DNA of 41,336 nt from Henriciella sp. (GTDB lineage: Bacteria > Pseudomonadota > Alphaproteobacteria > Caulobacterales > Hyphomonadaceae), in the NCBI GenBank assembly GCA_012960415.1, contig DUBH01000040.1:40870-82205 (forward strand). Reading direction: 5' to 3'. Position 1 is the first letter of the stretch. The number at the start of each line of letters is the position of its first letter. The notes beneath the pieces are model-generated. The model was not told where the DNA came from, did not search any database, and saw nothing but the letters and a program-made list of their open reading frames with translations. The position numbers and the translations under genes are program-made. Below, piece by piece: positions 16,612 through 25,268 of the stretch.

Positions 16612-18885
16612 TTACTGCTCGTCAGCTTCCAGTTCAGGGTCTGCATCCGGGTCCATTCCGGGGCCGACAGCCTCTTCCTGGATATCCTGATTGCTGACAC
16701 CCTCGCGGTTCATGTGCGCCTGGGTCACGACATAGGCGCGGATCGCTTCGGAATCCTCTGGCGTCAGTACGTCGCTGAAGGACACCATGCCATTGCTGGC
16801 GAGGGCACCGTTCATGACGACATTGTTCCAGGCATCCGCACTTGCCGTGTAGGTCGACCAGCGAAGGTCTGGCAGCACGCCCGAGCTGATGCCCAGCAGG
16901 CCGTGACAGACGCCGCAATTGCGCGAGTAGTGGATAAGGCCAGCTTCCAGCATCTCTTCATCACCAAAAGGCTCTGCCTTTGGCTCTGGTTCGACGATGA
17001 GATCGGTATCGAGTGGTGGGATTTCCGCTTCGCCGCCAAGCTTGAAGGTGATCACCTTGCCGAGTGCTGGCGGGACAGCATCCTTGAACAGCATGCCGGC
17101 AGCGAGACCGTAGGCGTGACCCCAGCCGGTGGTGATGGTGACATATTGTTCGCCATTGACCTCATAGGTCATCGGCCCCGACAGCGCGCCAGAATTGAGC
17201 TGGTCGCTCCAGAGCTCTTCTCCGGTCTCTGCGTCATACGCAGAGAAGGTGCCGTCTAGCTGTCCCTGGAAGATGATGCCGCTGGCCGTAGAAAGAATGC
17301 CGCCATTCCAGCCTGCGCCATGCTCGATGGTCCAGCGTGCTTCCTGTGCGACTGGGTCCCAGGCGACGAGCGTGCCTTTTGCTGCTGCGCGCAGAGCCTG
17401 AACCGTGCCTTCAGGATAACGAAGCGGCATGCCGGCGGAGAAGTCCATGCCGGTATTCCACTTGGTTGGCTTGGACTGGAAACGCGGGTCGGTGATGTAG
17501 GCCTGACCAAGCTCCATTGCAGGGATGTAGACAAGGCCGAGGTCCGGGTTCATCGCCATCGGATGCCAGTTGTGGGCACCGTATGGGGCAGGGACCTGCA
17601 CGAACCCGGCATAGGTTGCAGGGTCGTTGTTGCGCGCTTCGGGGTTTTCGATCGGACGGCCGTCCTCATCGAGGCCCTCGGCCCAGTTGATCGCGGCATA
17701 GGGCTCACCGGAGATAAGCTCGCCATTTGCTGCGTCCACAACATAGAAGAAGCCGTTCTTCGGGGCCTGCATGGCGACGCGGCGGGTTTCACCGTTCTCA
17801 CCGACTGGCAGGTCGGCCAGCATGATGTGCTGTGTAGCCGTATAGTCCCAGTTATCGCGCGGCGTGGTCTGATAGTGCCACTTATACTCACCCGTCGTGG
17901 CATCCACGGCCACGATGGACGAAACGAAGAGGTTGTCGCCATCGCCGTTCGGGTCGCGGATGTCTGCATTCCACGGAGAGCCGTTGCCGACGCCGAAGAT
18001 GACCTGGTCGTTCACTTCGTCATAGACGATCGCGTCCCAGACCGTACCGCCGCCGCCGTCGCTGACCCATGCGCCGTCATCGCCCCACGTGTCGTTGGCG
18101 AGTTCTGCGAAGATCGCGTCAGAGGCTGCGCCGTCCGGTTCCTTGTTCGGGTTCGGAACCGTGTAGAAGCGCCAGTCGAGGTCGCCGGTCTGAGCGTCAT
18201 AAGCAGAGAGGTAGCCGCGCACGCCGAGTTCGGCGCCGCCATTCCCGATCAGGACATTGCCTTTAACGATGCGTGGGGCGCCGGTGATCGTGTACGGCTT
18301 GGACTGGTCGACCGTGACGATGCTCCACTCGACTTCGCCGGTTTCGGCATCGAGTGCCTGCAGGCGGCCGTCGATCACGCCGACATAGACTTTGCCGTCA
18401 TAGACAGCGACACCGCGGTTCACGACGTCGCAGCAGGCTTTTACGCCAACGGCGCGGTCGACTTCAGGGTCATGCACCCAGAGCTCTTCACCCGTGACAG
18501 GATCGAGAGCGTAGACGACTGACCACGATGAGGTGAGATACATCACGCCATCAACGACGATCGGCGTCGATTCAATGCCGCGTCCGGTGTTCAGCTCGTA
18601 CGTCCAGGCTGGCGCGAGCTCAGAGATGTTCTCGGCTGAAATCCCGGTCAGCGCCGAGTGGCGCTGCTCATCATAGGTGCCGTTATAGGTCAGCCACTCG
18701 GCCGGCGTTGACGCCGCATTCGAGAGGCGGGCCTCATCGACAGCGGCCGCGCCGGTCAGCGAGGCTTCATCTGCCTCGGGTGGATTTGGGGCTTCGACAT
18801 CGGCCGCGTCCTCAGACGGGTTCCCACATGCCGTTAGCCAGAGTGCAGACAACGCAGCTGTCGCAACCAGGCGCACAGGTTTCAT
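16612..18885 (-). CDS. Lipoprotein PQQ-dependent quinohaemoprotein dehydrogenase
   Basis: A 757-residue periplasmic type II quinohaemoprotein of the alcohol dehydrogenase family, oxidising alcohols or related substrates with PQQ and passing electrons to an attached haem c. The signal is a lipoprotein type with Cys20 in LWLTACGN. The propeller has tryptophan-docking repeats such as VTGEELWVHDP. It also has vicinal cysteines at 151-152 (KACCDVVNRG), which form the PQQ-stacking disulphide, and GGGTVWDAIVYD. The probable catalytic Asp is in TTPRDNWDYT. The C-terminal cytochrome domain has CGVCH at 657-661 and VLPDLRW. The protein ends in a very acidic tail. GGAGGG precedes the ATG. Confidence 0.9.
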   Translation of the reverse strand: MKPVRLVATAALSALWLTACGNPSEDAADVEAPNPPEADEASLTGAAAVDEARLSNAASTPAEWLTYNGTYDEQRHSALTGISAENISELAPAWTYELNTGRGIESTPIVVDGVMYLTSSWSVVYALDPVTGEELWVHDPEVDRAVGVKACCDVVNRGVAVYDGKVYVGVIDGRLQALDAETGEVEWSIVTVDQSKPYTITGAPRIVKGNVLIGNGGAELGVRGYLSAYDAQTGDLDWRFYTVPNPNKEPDGAASDAIFAELANDTWGDDGAWVSDGGGGTVWDAIVYDEVNDQVIFGVGNGSPWNADIRDPNGDGDNLFVSSIVAVDATTGEYKWHYQTTPRDNWDYTATQHIMLADLPVGENGETRRVAMQAPKNGFFYVVDAANGELISGEPYAAINWAEGLDEDGRPIENPEARNNDPATYAGFVQVPAPYGAHNWHPMAMNPDLGLVYIPAMELGQAYITDPRFQSKPTKWNTGMDFSAGMPLRYPEGTVQALRAAAKGTLVAWDPVAQEARWTIEHGAGWNGGILSTASGIIFQGQLDGTFSAYDAETGEELWSDQLNSGALSGPMTYEVNGEQYVTITTGWGHAYGLAAGMLFKDAVPPALGKVITFKLGGEAEIPPLDTDLIVEPEPKAEPFGDEEMLEAGLIHYSRNCGVCHGLLGISSGVLPDLRWSTYTASADAWNNVVMNGALASNGMVSFSDVLTPEDSEAIRAYVVTQAHMNREGVSNQDIQEEAVGPGMDPDADPELEADEQ

Positions 18886-19004
18886 GATCCCTCCAGTGTT
18901 TCCTCTAGATCGACCTTATCATTGCCGTGGCCGATGCCTGTGTCATGCTACGGTTTTCGATAGTCTTGTCGAGGTGGACGCAACGTCAGGGCAACGGCGC
19001 ATTC

Positions 19005-19883
19005 TCAGCGTGTTGCGGCGACCATGAGATCGGCCTGGGCAGCATTGATCGCGCCAGCAATTGCCGTGCGCCATTCGTCCAGCGTGGAGGCAGACTGAGC
19101 TTCAGGCGGAAAGCTGACAGAGCGCGATGCGCTGACCACACCGCCCGAGAGCCGGTTCCCGCGCAGGACAAAGCCGCTCATGGCATCAGCGGCCCCTGCA
19201 CCTTGTGCACCATAGCCCGGCACGAGGAAGAGCGCGTCAGGTGCCAGCTCACGCAGGCGGCGGGCTTCCTGTGGACCGGTTGCGCCCGTGACGAGCATCA
19301 GGCCAGACCAGCCACTTTCGCCCTTGAGGCGGTCGATCATTGGCGCGAGCGCCTCGACAATGCGCTCATAGAGGGGCGCGCCTTCAAGCGATTTTGACTG
19401 AAAGTCGGCAGAGCCTGGGTTGGAAGTGCGGGCGAGGACAATGACGCCTTTGCCATTCGCTTCGGCCGCGTTCACGTGCGGCTCCAGCGTGTCGACGCCC
19501 ATATAAGGGTTCACGGTGAGCGCATCGCTGGGGAAGGGCGCGTTCTCGGCGAGAAAGGCGGCGGCATAGCCTTCGGCGGTTGAGCCAATATCGCCGCGCT
19601 TGGCATCCATCAAGACAACCAGACCGGCGTCGCGCGCGGCTTCCAGAATATGGGTCAGCGCGCGCATCCCCTGCCAGCCAAGACGTTCATAGAAAGCAGA
19701 TTGAGGCTTGATGACGCCGGTACGGCCCTTAGCGGCCTCCACCATTGCGAGGCCCCAGGCCTCGACGCCTTCGGGTGTGTCACCGCCGAAGAGGTCCGGA
19801 ATACGGCCCGCATGCGGGTCCAGACCGACGCAGAGCGGGCCAAATTCATCTGTGGCTGCGATGAGCCGGTCAGCGAAATTCAT
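19005..19883 (-). CDS. pyrF: Orotidine 5'-phosphate decarboxylase PyrF, class 2
   Basis: PyrF decarboxylates OMP to UMP, the last step of pyrimidine synthesis. The 292-residue protein is of the longer subfamily 2 type, with PLCVGLDPHAGRIPDLFGG at the N-terminus and the catalytic cluster VLMDAKRGDIGSTAEGYA in place of the short form's DxKxxDI. LFLVPGYGAQGA is the phosphate-binding loop. Its ATG overlaps the stop of the protease gene as ATGA, implying translational coupling in an operon with the protease and DUF350 genes. Confidence 0.95.
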   Translation of the reverse strand: MNFADRLIAATDEFGPLCVGLDPHAGRIPDLFGGDTPEGVEAWGLAMVEAAKGRTGVIKPQSAFYERLGWQGMRALTHILEAARDAGLVVLMDAKRGDIGSTAEGYAAAFLAENAPFPSDALTVNPYMGVDTLEPHVNAAEANGKGVIVLARTSNPGSADFQSKSLEGAPLYERIVEALAPMIDRLKGESGWSGLMLVTGATGPQEARRLRELAPDALFLVPGYGAQGAGAADAMSGFVLRGNRLSGGVVSASRSVSFPPEAQSASTLDEWRTAIAGAINAAQADLMVAATR

Positions 19884-20722
19884 GAGTCTGCTTCCGGTTC
19901 GTCCACCTTGCAGGCGACTTTTACGACCTGAAGGCTCTGGCGGACACGGTCGGCGGAGCCGCCATAAGTGCCGGGCTCAAAGGGAACGGGGCGTTCACCA
20001 AGCGGCACCACGTCCTGCTCGGCCAGGAAAGTGCGGATCGTTTCGGGCGATGCGCTATAGAGGCGGCCGCGGCGCGGGCTCTCAGCAATGATGACACCGC
20101 GCACTTTGCCTTCGGCGTCGTAAACCGGGCCGCCGCTCAGGCCGCCGAGCGTGCCTTCAAGATCAGAGGTGCGGCCTGTCTCGGCCCAGGCAAGCACGGA
20201 TTCTTCACCAGAACGGCGCCCGCGAGAAATCAGGCGGGAACGGGAGATCAGTCGGCTCGCCGCTTCGCCGGGGCGTCCCTGCGGATAGCCGACATGATAA
20301 CCATAGCTGCCAACGCGAAGATCATTGGAGATGTCGAGCGCAACCGGCGCCAAGCTTGGCGGGGCATAAAGCAGGGCGAGGTCATTGGTGTCAGAGACAG
20401 AGTAGTCGCGAACCGGGAGGTATCGATTGGGAGCGACCAGAAGCCAGACATCATCGCACCCATCGACGACGTGGCGGGCCGTCAGCCAGTAGCCATCGGT
20501 ATTGATCGAGAATGCTGTACCGATGCCATCGCGAGGTGCTTCCACGCGGACCAGAACGGCCTCATCAAAGGCCGATGGTGGTGGCAGGGTCGCGCCTTCA
20601 CGCTCTACGGAGTCCGGCGTCGCTGGCGGCGCATCCTGATTTGGCGAAATGGAGAATACGCCAATGACCAGCGCGGCGAGCGCAAGCAGGTAGAATACCC
20701 AGTCTGGAAGGTGGCGTAAGAT
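19880..20722 (-). CDS. Membrane-anchored trypsin-like serine protease, apparent ATC start
   Basis: A chymotrypsin-fold protease with a full triad. Counted from codon 20722 these are His84 in TARHVVDG, Asp114 in SDTNDLALL and Ser196 in GLSGGPVYD. The frame is open back to the DUF350 stop and encodes a membrane helix (DWVFYLLALAALVIGVFSIS) and a Pro-rich linker before the first beta strand, AVLVRVEAP. No ATG, GTG or TTG exists upstream of that strand. The first canonical start, GTG at 20545, would delete the anchor and cut strand one. AGGGAG stands 6 nt before an ATC at 20722-20720, the likely initiation codon. Length 280 residues. It overlaps pyrF by 4 bp. Confidence 0.78.
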   Translation of the reverse strand: MLRHLPDWVFYLLALAALVIGVFSISPNQDAPPATPDSVEREGATLPPPSAFDEAVLVRVEAPRDGIGTAFSINTDGYWLTARHVVDGCDDVWLLVAPNRYLPVRDYSVSDTNDLALLYAPPSLAPVALDISNDLRVGSYGYHVGYPQGRPGEAASRLISRSRLISRGRRSGEESVLAWAETGRTSDLEGTLGGLSGGPVYDAEGKVRGVIIAESPRRGRLYSASPETIRTFLAEQDVVPLGERPVPFEPGTYGGSADRVRQSLQVVKVACKVDEPEADS

Positions 20723-20734
20723 AACTCGCTCCCT

Positions 20735-21169
20735 TTAGCCGAGGCGCTGGAGCGCCGGATCCCAGAGGCCTGCTGCGAGCAGCATGGCGCTGGCGAGCTT
20801 TGTCCCGATCAGGACGATCGCTGCGCCGGCTTCATCTTCCTGAATGCGGCGCGGAAGATCCTTCAGAAGGAGGTCCGTGAAACGATAAGCGAGGAGCTGC
20901 AGGATAAGCGAGACCATGCCCCAGAGGATCAGGTCAGGCAGTGACACACTGGAGGCAAGACACGATGCGAGTGGAATTGCGAGGCCAACAATCGCGCCGG
21001 AAAGGGCAAGGCCTGCTGTCCCATTGCCGCCGCGCACAAGCGCGAGCTCTTTCCATGGTGTCAGCAGAATATAGATCGCCACGGCGACAATCAGCATGAG
21101 GCCGGCCGTGCCGGTCCACATCAGGAATGTCGGAAAGCCTTCCTGAAAAGACTGAAAAACCGCACCCAT
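20735..21169 (-). CDS. DUF350 family membrane protein
   Basis: A 144-residue integral membrane protein of the DUF350 (YjfL-like) family, with about four hydrophobic helices: TAGLMLIVAVAIYIL, TAGLALSGAIVGLAIPLAS, LILWGMVSLILQLLAYRFTDLLL and AGAAIVLIGTKLASAMLLA. The RIQEDEAGAA turn between the last two helices is typical. The biochemical function of the family is unknown. The ATG at 21169 follows AGAGGT. The stop is followed after 12 bases by the apparent start of the protease, so the two are probably co-expressed at the membrane. Confidence 0.85.
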   Translation of the reverse strand: MGAVFQSFQEGFPTFLMWTGTAGLMLIVAVAIYILLTPWKELALVRGGNGTAGLALSGAIVGLAIPLASCLASSVSLPDLILWGMVSLILQLLAYRFTDLLLKDLPRRIQEDEAGAAIVLIGTKLASAMLLAAGLWDPALQRLG

Positions 21170-21244
21170 GGAAACCTCTACTGTTCTGTTCTGATGGTCT
21201 GTCCTAAACAAGCCGGACCAACCACTCAAGCAGGACGGATGCCA

Positions 21245-22030
21245 ATGTTGCACAGCGGGAAAACGGCACTCATTACCGGTTCAACCAGCGGTATCGGCAA
21301 GGCAGTGGCCAAGGCGCTGGCGAATGAGGGGGCGAATGTCATCCTGAATGGCCTCACCAAGCCGGGCGAAGACGAGAAGCTGGTCGAGGAATTCAAGTCG
21401 GAATTTGGCGTCAATGTTGGCTTTTCAGGCGCGGACCTGACCGACCCCAAAGCGATTGAAGGGCTTATCGGCTACGCGCAGCGCGATTTTGGCGGCGTCG
21501 ATATCCTGGTCAATAATGCGGGCGTCCAGCACGTCGCGCCGGTCGACGAGTTTCCGGTCGATAAGTGGAATCTCATCATCGCACTGAATCTGAGCGCGGC
21601 ATTTCACACGACGCGTCTCGTTATGGGACAGATGAAGGAAAAGGGCTGGGGGCGCATCATCAATACGGCGAGCGCCCACGCCCTGGTCGCTTCGCCCTTC
21701 AAGTCGGCCTATGTCGCGGCCAAGCACGGGATTGCGGGCCTCACAAAAGTTGTCGCGCTGGAAGGCGCCCAGCATGGCGTGCGCTGTAACGCGATCTGCC
21801 CTGGCTATGTTCACACGTCGCTTGTCGATGCGCAGATTGCCGATACCGCCAAGGCGCGCGGCATCAGCGAGGAAGAGGTCAAGCAGAACGTCCTTCTGGC
21901 CGCTCAGCCGACCAAGGAGTTTGTGACGGTCGAGCAGGTGGGTGCGATGGCGGTCTTCCTGACGAGCCCCGCCGCGAACCAGATCAATGGTGCTCTCATG
22001 CAGATGGATGGCGGCTGGGTCGCGCAGTAA
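21245..22030 (+). CDS. bdhA: 3-Hydroxybutyrate dehydrogenase (SDR family)
   Basis: A 261-residue short-chain dehydrogenase matching the D-3-hydroxybutyrate dehydrogenase subgroup, which interconverts 3-hydroxybutyrate and acetoacetate with NAD, as in polyhydroxybutyrate use. Visible are the cofactor loop TGSTSGIGKA, NNAGVQHVAPV, the catalytic Ser in NTASAHALVAS and Tyr/Lys in YVAAKHG. The C-terminus ALMQMDGGWVAQ is the subgroup's hallmark. The ATG at 21245 is preferred to 21239 because CAGGACGG lies at a better distance. The 3-hydroxyacyl-CoA dehydrogenase at 36243 could act in the same C4 metabolism. Confidence 0.9.
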   Translation: MLHSGKTALITGSTSGIGKAVAKALANEGANVILNGLTKPGEDEKLVEEFKSEFGVNVGFSGADLTDPKAIEGLIGYAQRDFGGVDILVNNAGVQHVAPVDEFPVDKWNLIIALNLSAAFHTTRLVMGQMKEKGWGRIINTASAHALVASPFKSAYVAAKHGIAGLTKVVALEGAQHGVRCNAICPGYVHTSLVDAQIADTAKARGISEEEVKQNVLLAAQPTKEFVTVEQVGAMAVFLTSPAANQINGALMQMDGGWVAQ

Positions 22031-22060
22031 GGCGCTCCCGAAACCCGCCATCCTGAAGTG

Positions 22061-23332
22061 TCAGTCGTCCTCAGGCTCATCCGGCATGGGGGCGACGCGC
22101 AGGCCGGTGATCTGGTTACGCGTCTTGCGGATGATGTCGAAGCGGTGGCCGTGAAAGGCGAAGCGCTGGCCCGGTTCCGGAATGGTCTGGGCTTCGTGGA
22201 TGACGAGGCCAGCGACCGTGACGGCTTCCTCGTCTGGAAGCTGCCAGCCGGTGGCGCGGTTAAGGTCACGAATGGTGACCCAGCCTTCGGTAATGACCGA
22301 GCCGTCTGACTGCGGACGCACGCCCTGAACCGGCACATCATGCTCATCGCGGATGTCGCCGACAATCTCCTCAAGAATGTCTTCAAGCGTCAGCAGGCCC
22401 TGCAGTTCACCATATTCGTCGATGACGAGGGCGAAGTGATTGCGCTCTTTCAGGAAGAGATCCAGCTGGTCCTGGAGCGGCGTCGTTTCCGGTACGAACC
22501 AGGGTTCCCGCAGCAGCTCAGTCAGGTTCAGCCCGTCAATATTGCCCTTATGCTGGACGACGGCGCGCAGAAGGTCCTTCACGTGGAGGATGCCGATAAT
22601 CTCGTCATCATCAGCCTGATAGAGCGGGATGCGGGTATGCGGGCTTTTCAAAGCCTGGCGGATGATCTCGCCGGACGGAAGGGTGCCATCCAGCATGGTG
22701 ATGTTCTTGCGGTGGATCATGACCTCTTCGACGGTCATGTCCTTGAGGTCGAGCGCGCCGACGAGACGATGGCGGTCAGCTTCGTCCACGCCGCCTTCGA
22801 AGTGGTGGAAGTCGATGGCGCCGCGAATTTCCTCTTCGGCGGTGAAGTCTGCGTCAGGGGCGCTCGCGCCGATCATGCGGAGCGTGAAGTTCACGATGGT
22901 CTGGATGACGGTCACGATCCATGCCGCGCCGGCGACGAGCCACGAGATCGGCTTTGCAACCGACATCGCCATGCGGTCAGCGCGGGTGATCGCGTAGGTC
23001 TTCGGCAGGACTTCCGCGAAGATGAGAACCAGAATGGTCATCACAGCGGTCGCGACCGCCACACCTGCAGCGCCCGGTAGAAGCGACGCGAATAGCGTCG
23101 TCGCCAGTGCTGATGCAAGAATATTGACGAGGTTGTTGCCGAGCAGGATCGCCCCGATCAGCTTCTCGCGATCTGAAATCAGTGTGGTGACCTTGGCGGC
23201 GCGCTTGTCGCCGTCGCGCTCAAGCTGGTGCATCCGGGTGCGTGAGGCGGCCGTGAGGGCTGTCTCAGAGCCTGAAAAGAAGGCCGACATCCCGAGCAGG
23301 CAGAGGATGGCGATAAATGTTCCAATAATCAT
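22061..23332 (-). CDS. CNNM/CorC-type transporter (DUF21, two CBS domains, CorC_HlyC)
   Basis: A 423-residue inner-membrane protein of the HlyC/CorC or CNNM family, linked to magnesium and cobalt efflux. The order is DUF21 membrane domain (about residues 1-190, starting IIGTFIAILCLLGMSAFFSGSE), a CBS pair (about 200-325) with VMIHRKNITML and LLTLEDILEEIVGDI, and a C-terminal CorC_HlyC domain ending in FDIIRKTRNQITGLRV. It is the third gene after aroK and aroB, starting 3 bp from the aroB stop, so it is co-transcribed with shikimate genes. The transported ion is inferred from the family only. Confidence 0.92.
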   Translation of the reverse strand: MIIGTFIAILCLLGMSAFFSGSETALTAASRTRMHQLERDGDKRAAKVTTLISDREKLIGAILLGNNLVNILASALATTLFASLLPGAAGVAVATAVMTILVLIFAEVLPKTYAITRADRMAMSVAKPISWLVAGAAWIVTVIQTIVNFTLRMIGASAPDADFTAEEEIRGAIDFHHFEGGVDEADRHRLVGALDLKDMTVEEVMIHRKNITMLDGTLPSGEIIRQALKSPHTRIPLYQADDDEIIGILHVKDLLRAVVQHKGNIDGLNLTELLREPWFVPETTPLQDQLDLFLKERNHFALVIDEYGELQGLLTLEDILEEIVGDIRDEHDVPVQGVRPQSDGSVITEGWVTIRDLNRATGWQLPDEEAVTVAGLVIHEAQTIPEPGQRFAFHGHRFDIIRKTRNQITGLRVAPMPDEPEDD

Positions 23333-23335
23333 GGC

Positions 23336-24466
23336 TTAGCTCCGATGGAGCTCCCCTTCTAAGAATTCGCCGACATCGGCGAGATCGGCGTCCGGCAAGA
23401 TAAAGGACTGACCGAGACCGCGTGCAAGAATGAGCGGAATCTTTCCGGCGCGGCCCTTCTTGTCCTGCTTCATCGCTTCGACGAGCGCGCTGGATGTGTA
23501 AGGTCCCCCTGGCACGCGCTTCAACTGTGTCACCAGACCTGACTTTTCAAGCAGGGCCTGTGCGCGATCGGCATCAGCGCTCTCCATCAAACCGAGGCGC
23601 GCAGAATAGCGAAGCGCGAGCGCCATACCCGCTGCGACAGCTTCGCCATGCAGAAGCGTGTCGCGAAACCCGTTCACAGCTTCAAGCGCGTGGCCAAATG
23701 TGTGACCGAGATTGAGAAGCGCGCGTACGCCGGATTCGCGCTCATCCTGTGAGACGATGCGGGCCTTGGCGCGGCAGGATACGGCGACCGCTTCGGCGAG
23801 TGCCTCCTGCTTCAGCGCGACGACGTCGCGGCCATGGCGCTCAAGCCAGTCGAAGAAGGCAGGATCGTCGATCAGCGCGTATTTCACGATTTCGGCATAG
23901 CCCGCGAGGCGCTCTCGTTCTGGAAGGGAGGCGAGCAGGCCCGTGTCAGCAAGCACAAGCGCAGGCTGGTAGAAGGCGCCGATGAGATTCTTGCCCTGCG
24001 ATGCGTTCACGGCCGTCTTGCCGCCGACAGAGCTGTCGACCTGGGCAAGCAGCGTGGTGGGCACCTGGACGAAGGTCATGCCGCGCTTCATCAGTGAGGC
24101 GGCGAGGCCTGTCAGGTCACCAACGATGCCGCCGCCAAGCGCGACGAGGACGTCGTCCCGGCCCGCGCCTTCTGACAGCAGCCAGTCGAGCACCTCGCCA
24201 AGGATGGCCCAGCTCTTTGCGCCCTCTCCGGGGGAGACGGCCTTGAGGCGCATATCGAGGCCGGAGGCGCGCAGGCTTTTCTCGAGCGTGCCAGCATAGA
24301 GGCCGCCGACCGTACCGTCGGTCAGGACAAACACGCGCGGCTGGCGGGTCAGAGGCGCGAGCAGTGCGCCTGAGCTTTCGATCAAGCCAGCGCCGATCTT
24401 AATGTCATAGCTACGCGCGCCAAGATCGACGCGCACCGAATGAAGGGCGGTCGCTGTTTCAGTCAT
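23336..24466 (-). CDS. aroB: 3-Dehydroquinate synthase AroB
   Basis: AroB converts DAHP to 3-dehydroquinate in the shikimate pathway, using NAD and a divalent metal. The 376-residue protein shows the NAD-binding GGGIVGDLTGLAAS, TTLLAQVDSSVGGKTAVN and the metal-site region LNLGHTFGHALE with its His pair. The ATG at 24466 overlaps the aroK stop by 8 bp, the classic aroK-aroB arrangement. An earlier in-frame start at 24487 is less likely because it lies deeper inside aroK. Confidence 0.96.
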   Translation of the reverse strand: MTETATALHSVRVDLGARSYDIKIGAGLIESSGALLAPLTRQPRVFVLTDGTVGGLYAGTLEKSLRASGLDMRLKAVSPGEGAKSWAILGEVLDWLLSEGAGRDDVLVALGGGIVGDLTGLAASLMKRGMTFVQVPTTLLAQVDSSVGGKTAVNASQGKNLIGAFYQPALVLADTGLLASLPERERLAGYAEIVKYALIDDPAFFDWLERHGRDVVALKQEALAEAVAVSCRAKARIVSQDERESGVRALLNLGHTFGHALEAVNGFRDTLLHGEAVAAGMALALRYSARLGLMESADADRAQALLEKSGLVTQLKRVPGGPYTSSALVEAMKQDKKGRAGKIPLILARGLGQSFILPDADLADVGEFLEGELHRS

Positions 24467-25040
24467 TATGCGTCTGGCTCCACTCATCGAGCGCTTTCAG
24501 GATAGCGTTGACGGTCGCCCGGTGAGGGCCTTCCTCACTGGTCACGACCAGGTCGGCCTTTTCATAGATCGGCGTACGCTCATCGAGCAGACGGCTGAGC
24601 ACGCCTTTTGGGTTGTCTGCCTTTAGCAACGGGCGGTGGCTTCGCCGGGAAACCCGCCGCCACAGCGTCTCAAGATCAGCGTTGAGCCAGATCGTGACAG
24701 CCCTCTCGCGCAGGAGGTCGCGCGTATCGGGATTGAGATAAGCGCCGCCGCCTGTCGCGAGCACATGGGGGGCTTCGCCAAGCAGGCGTTCCAGAACGCG
24801 GTGCTCGCCGCGCCTGAATTCTTCCTCGCCATGCAGGGCAAATATGTCAGAGATCGAAAGGCCGGCTGCCTTCTCGATCTCATTGTCGCTGTCATAGAAC
24901 TGGCGGCCTAGCACTTCTGCCAGCCGACGACCCACAGTCGATTTGCCAGCGCCCATGAGCCCGACAAGCGCGACTGTGCGTTTAGAGATGGCTTGCCCTA
25001 TTCGTGCCGGATCTGCGGTGTAGCTACTCTTTGTGGTCAT
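24459..25040 (-). CDS. aroK: Shikimate kinase AroK
   Basis: AroK phosphorylates shikimate at the 3-hydroxyl using ATP. The 193-residue protein has the Walker A loop GLMGAGKSTVGRRLA at about residues 27-41. The shikimate-binding YDSDNEIEKAAG and the central TGGGAYLNPDTRDLL loop follow. It heads the aroK-aroB-corC operon and is divergent from the small membrane gene at 25134 across a 93-bp spacer. Confidence 0.96.
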   Translation of the reverse strand: MTTKSSYTADPARIGQAISKRTVALVGLMGAGKSTVGRRLAEVLGRQFYDSDNEIEKAAGLSISDIFALHGEEEFRRGEHRVLERLLGEAPHVLATGGGAYLNPDTRDLLRERAVTIWLNADLETLWRRVSRRSHRPLLKADNPKGVLSRLLDERTPIYEKADLVVTSEEGPHRATVNAILKALDEWSQTHND

Positions 25041-25133
25041 GGGCTTTTAAGCTCGCTCATGAGTGTCCTATACAGGCTCGACGTTGCCGAGCAACAATCG
25101 CGGTCATGCTAATGCCAATGAGGTTTCTTTCGA

Positions 25134-25268
25134 ATGCGCAAATGGTTCATCCTGTTCGCTGTCCTGATCATCGCCATTGTTGGCGCTCTTTGGTGGCTGG
25201 GCACCGAAGTTGATAACTCGCGCCCGGATGCCGGCGAAGTGCGCATGGAGGTCGAGAATGTTTTCTAG
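25134..25268 (+). CDS. Small membrane-anchored protein, 44 residues
   Basis: An open frame from ATG at 25134 to TAG at 25266-25268 encodes 44 residues. It has a basic start (MRKW), one strong hydrophobic helix (FILFAVLIIAIVGALWWL) and a short polar tail ending RMEVENVF. The next gene's ribosome binding site GGAGG and ATG lie inside its last codons, with an 11-bp overlap (25258-25268). This tight packing supports it being a real translated gene coupled to its neighbour. No family was recognised. An inner-membrane orientation with the tail in the periplasm fits the charge pattern. Confidence 0.7.
   Translation: MRKWFILFAVLIIAIVGALWWLGTEVDNSRPDAGEVRMEVENVF

Noticed and set aside
17320-18522. 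400-residue open frame opposite the quinohaemoprotein gene
   Set aside because: The minus-strand frame has clear family motifs throughout. The plus-strand frame is antisense to it, with no recognisable domain, and reflects GC-rich codon bias.
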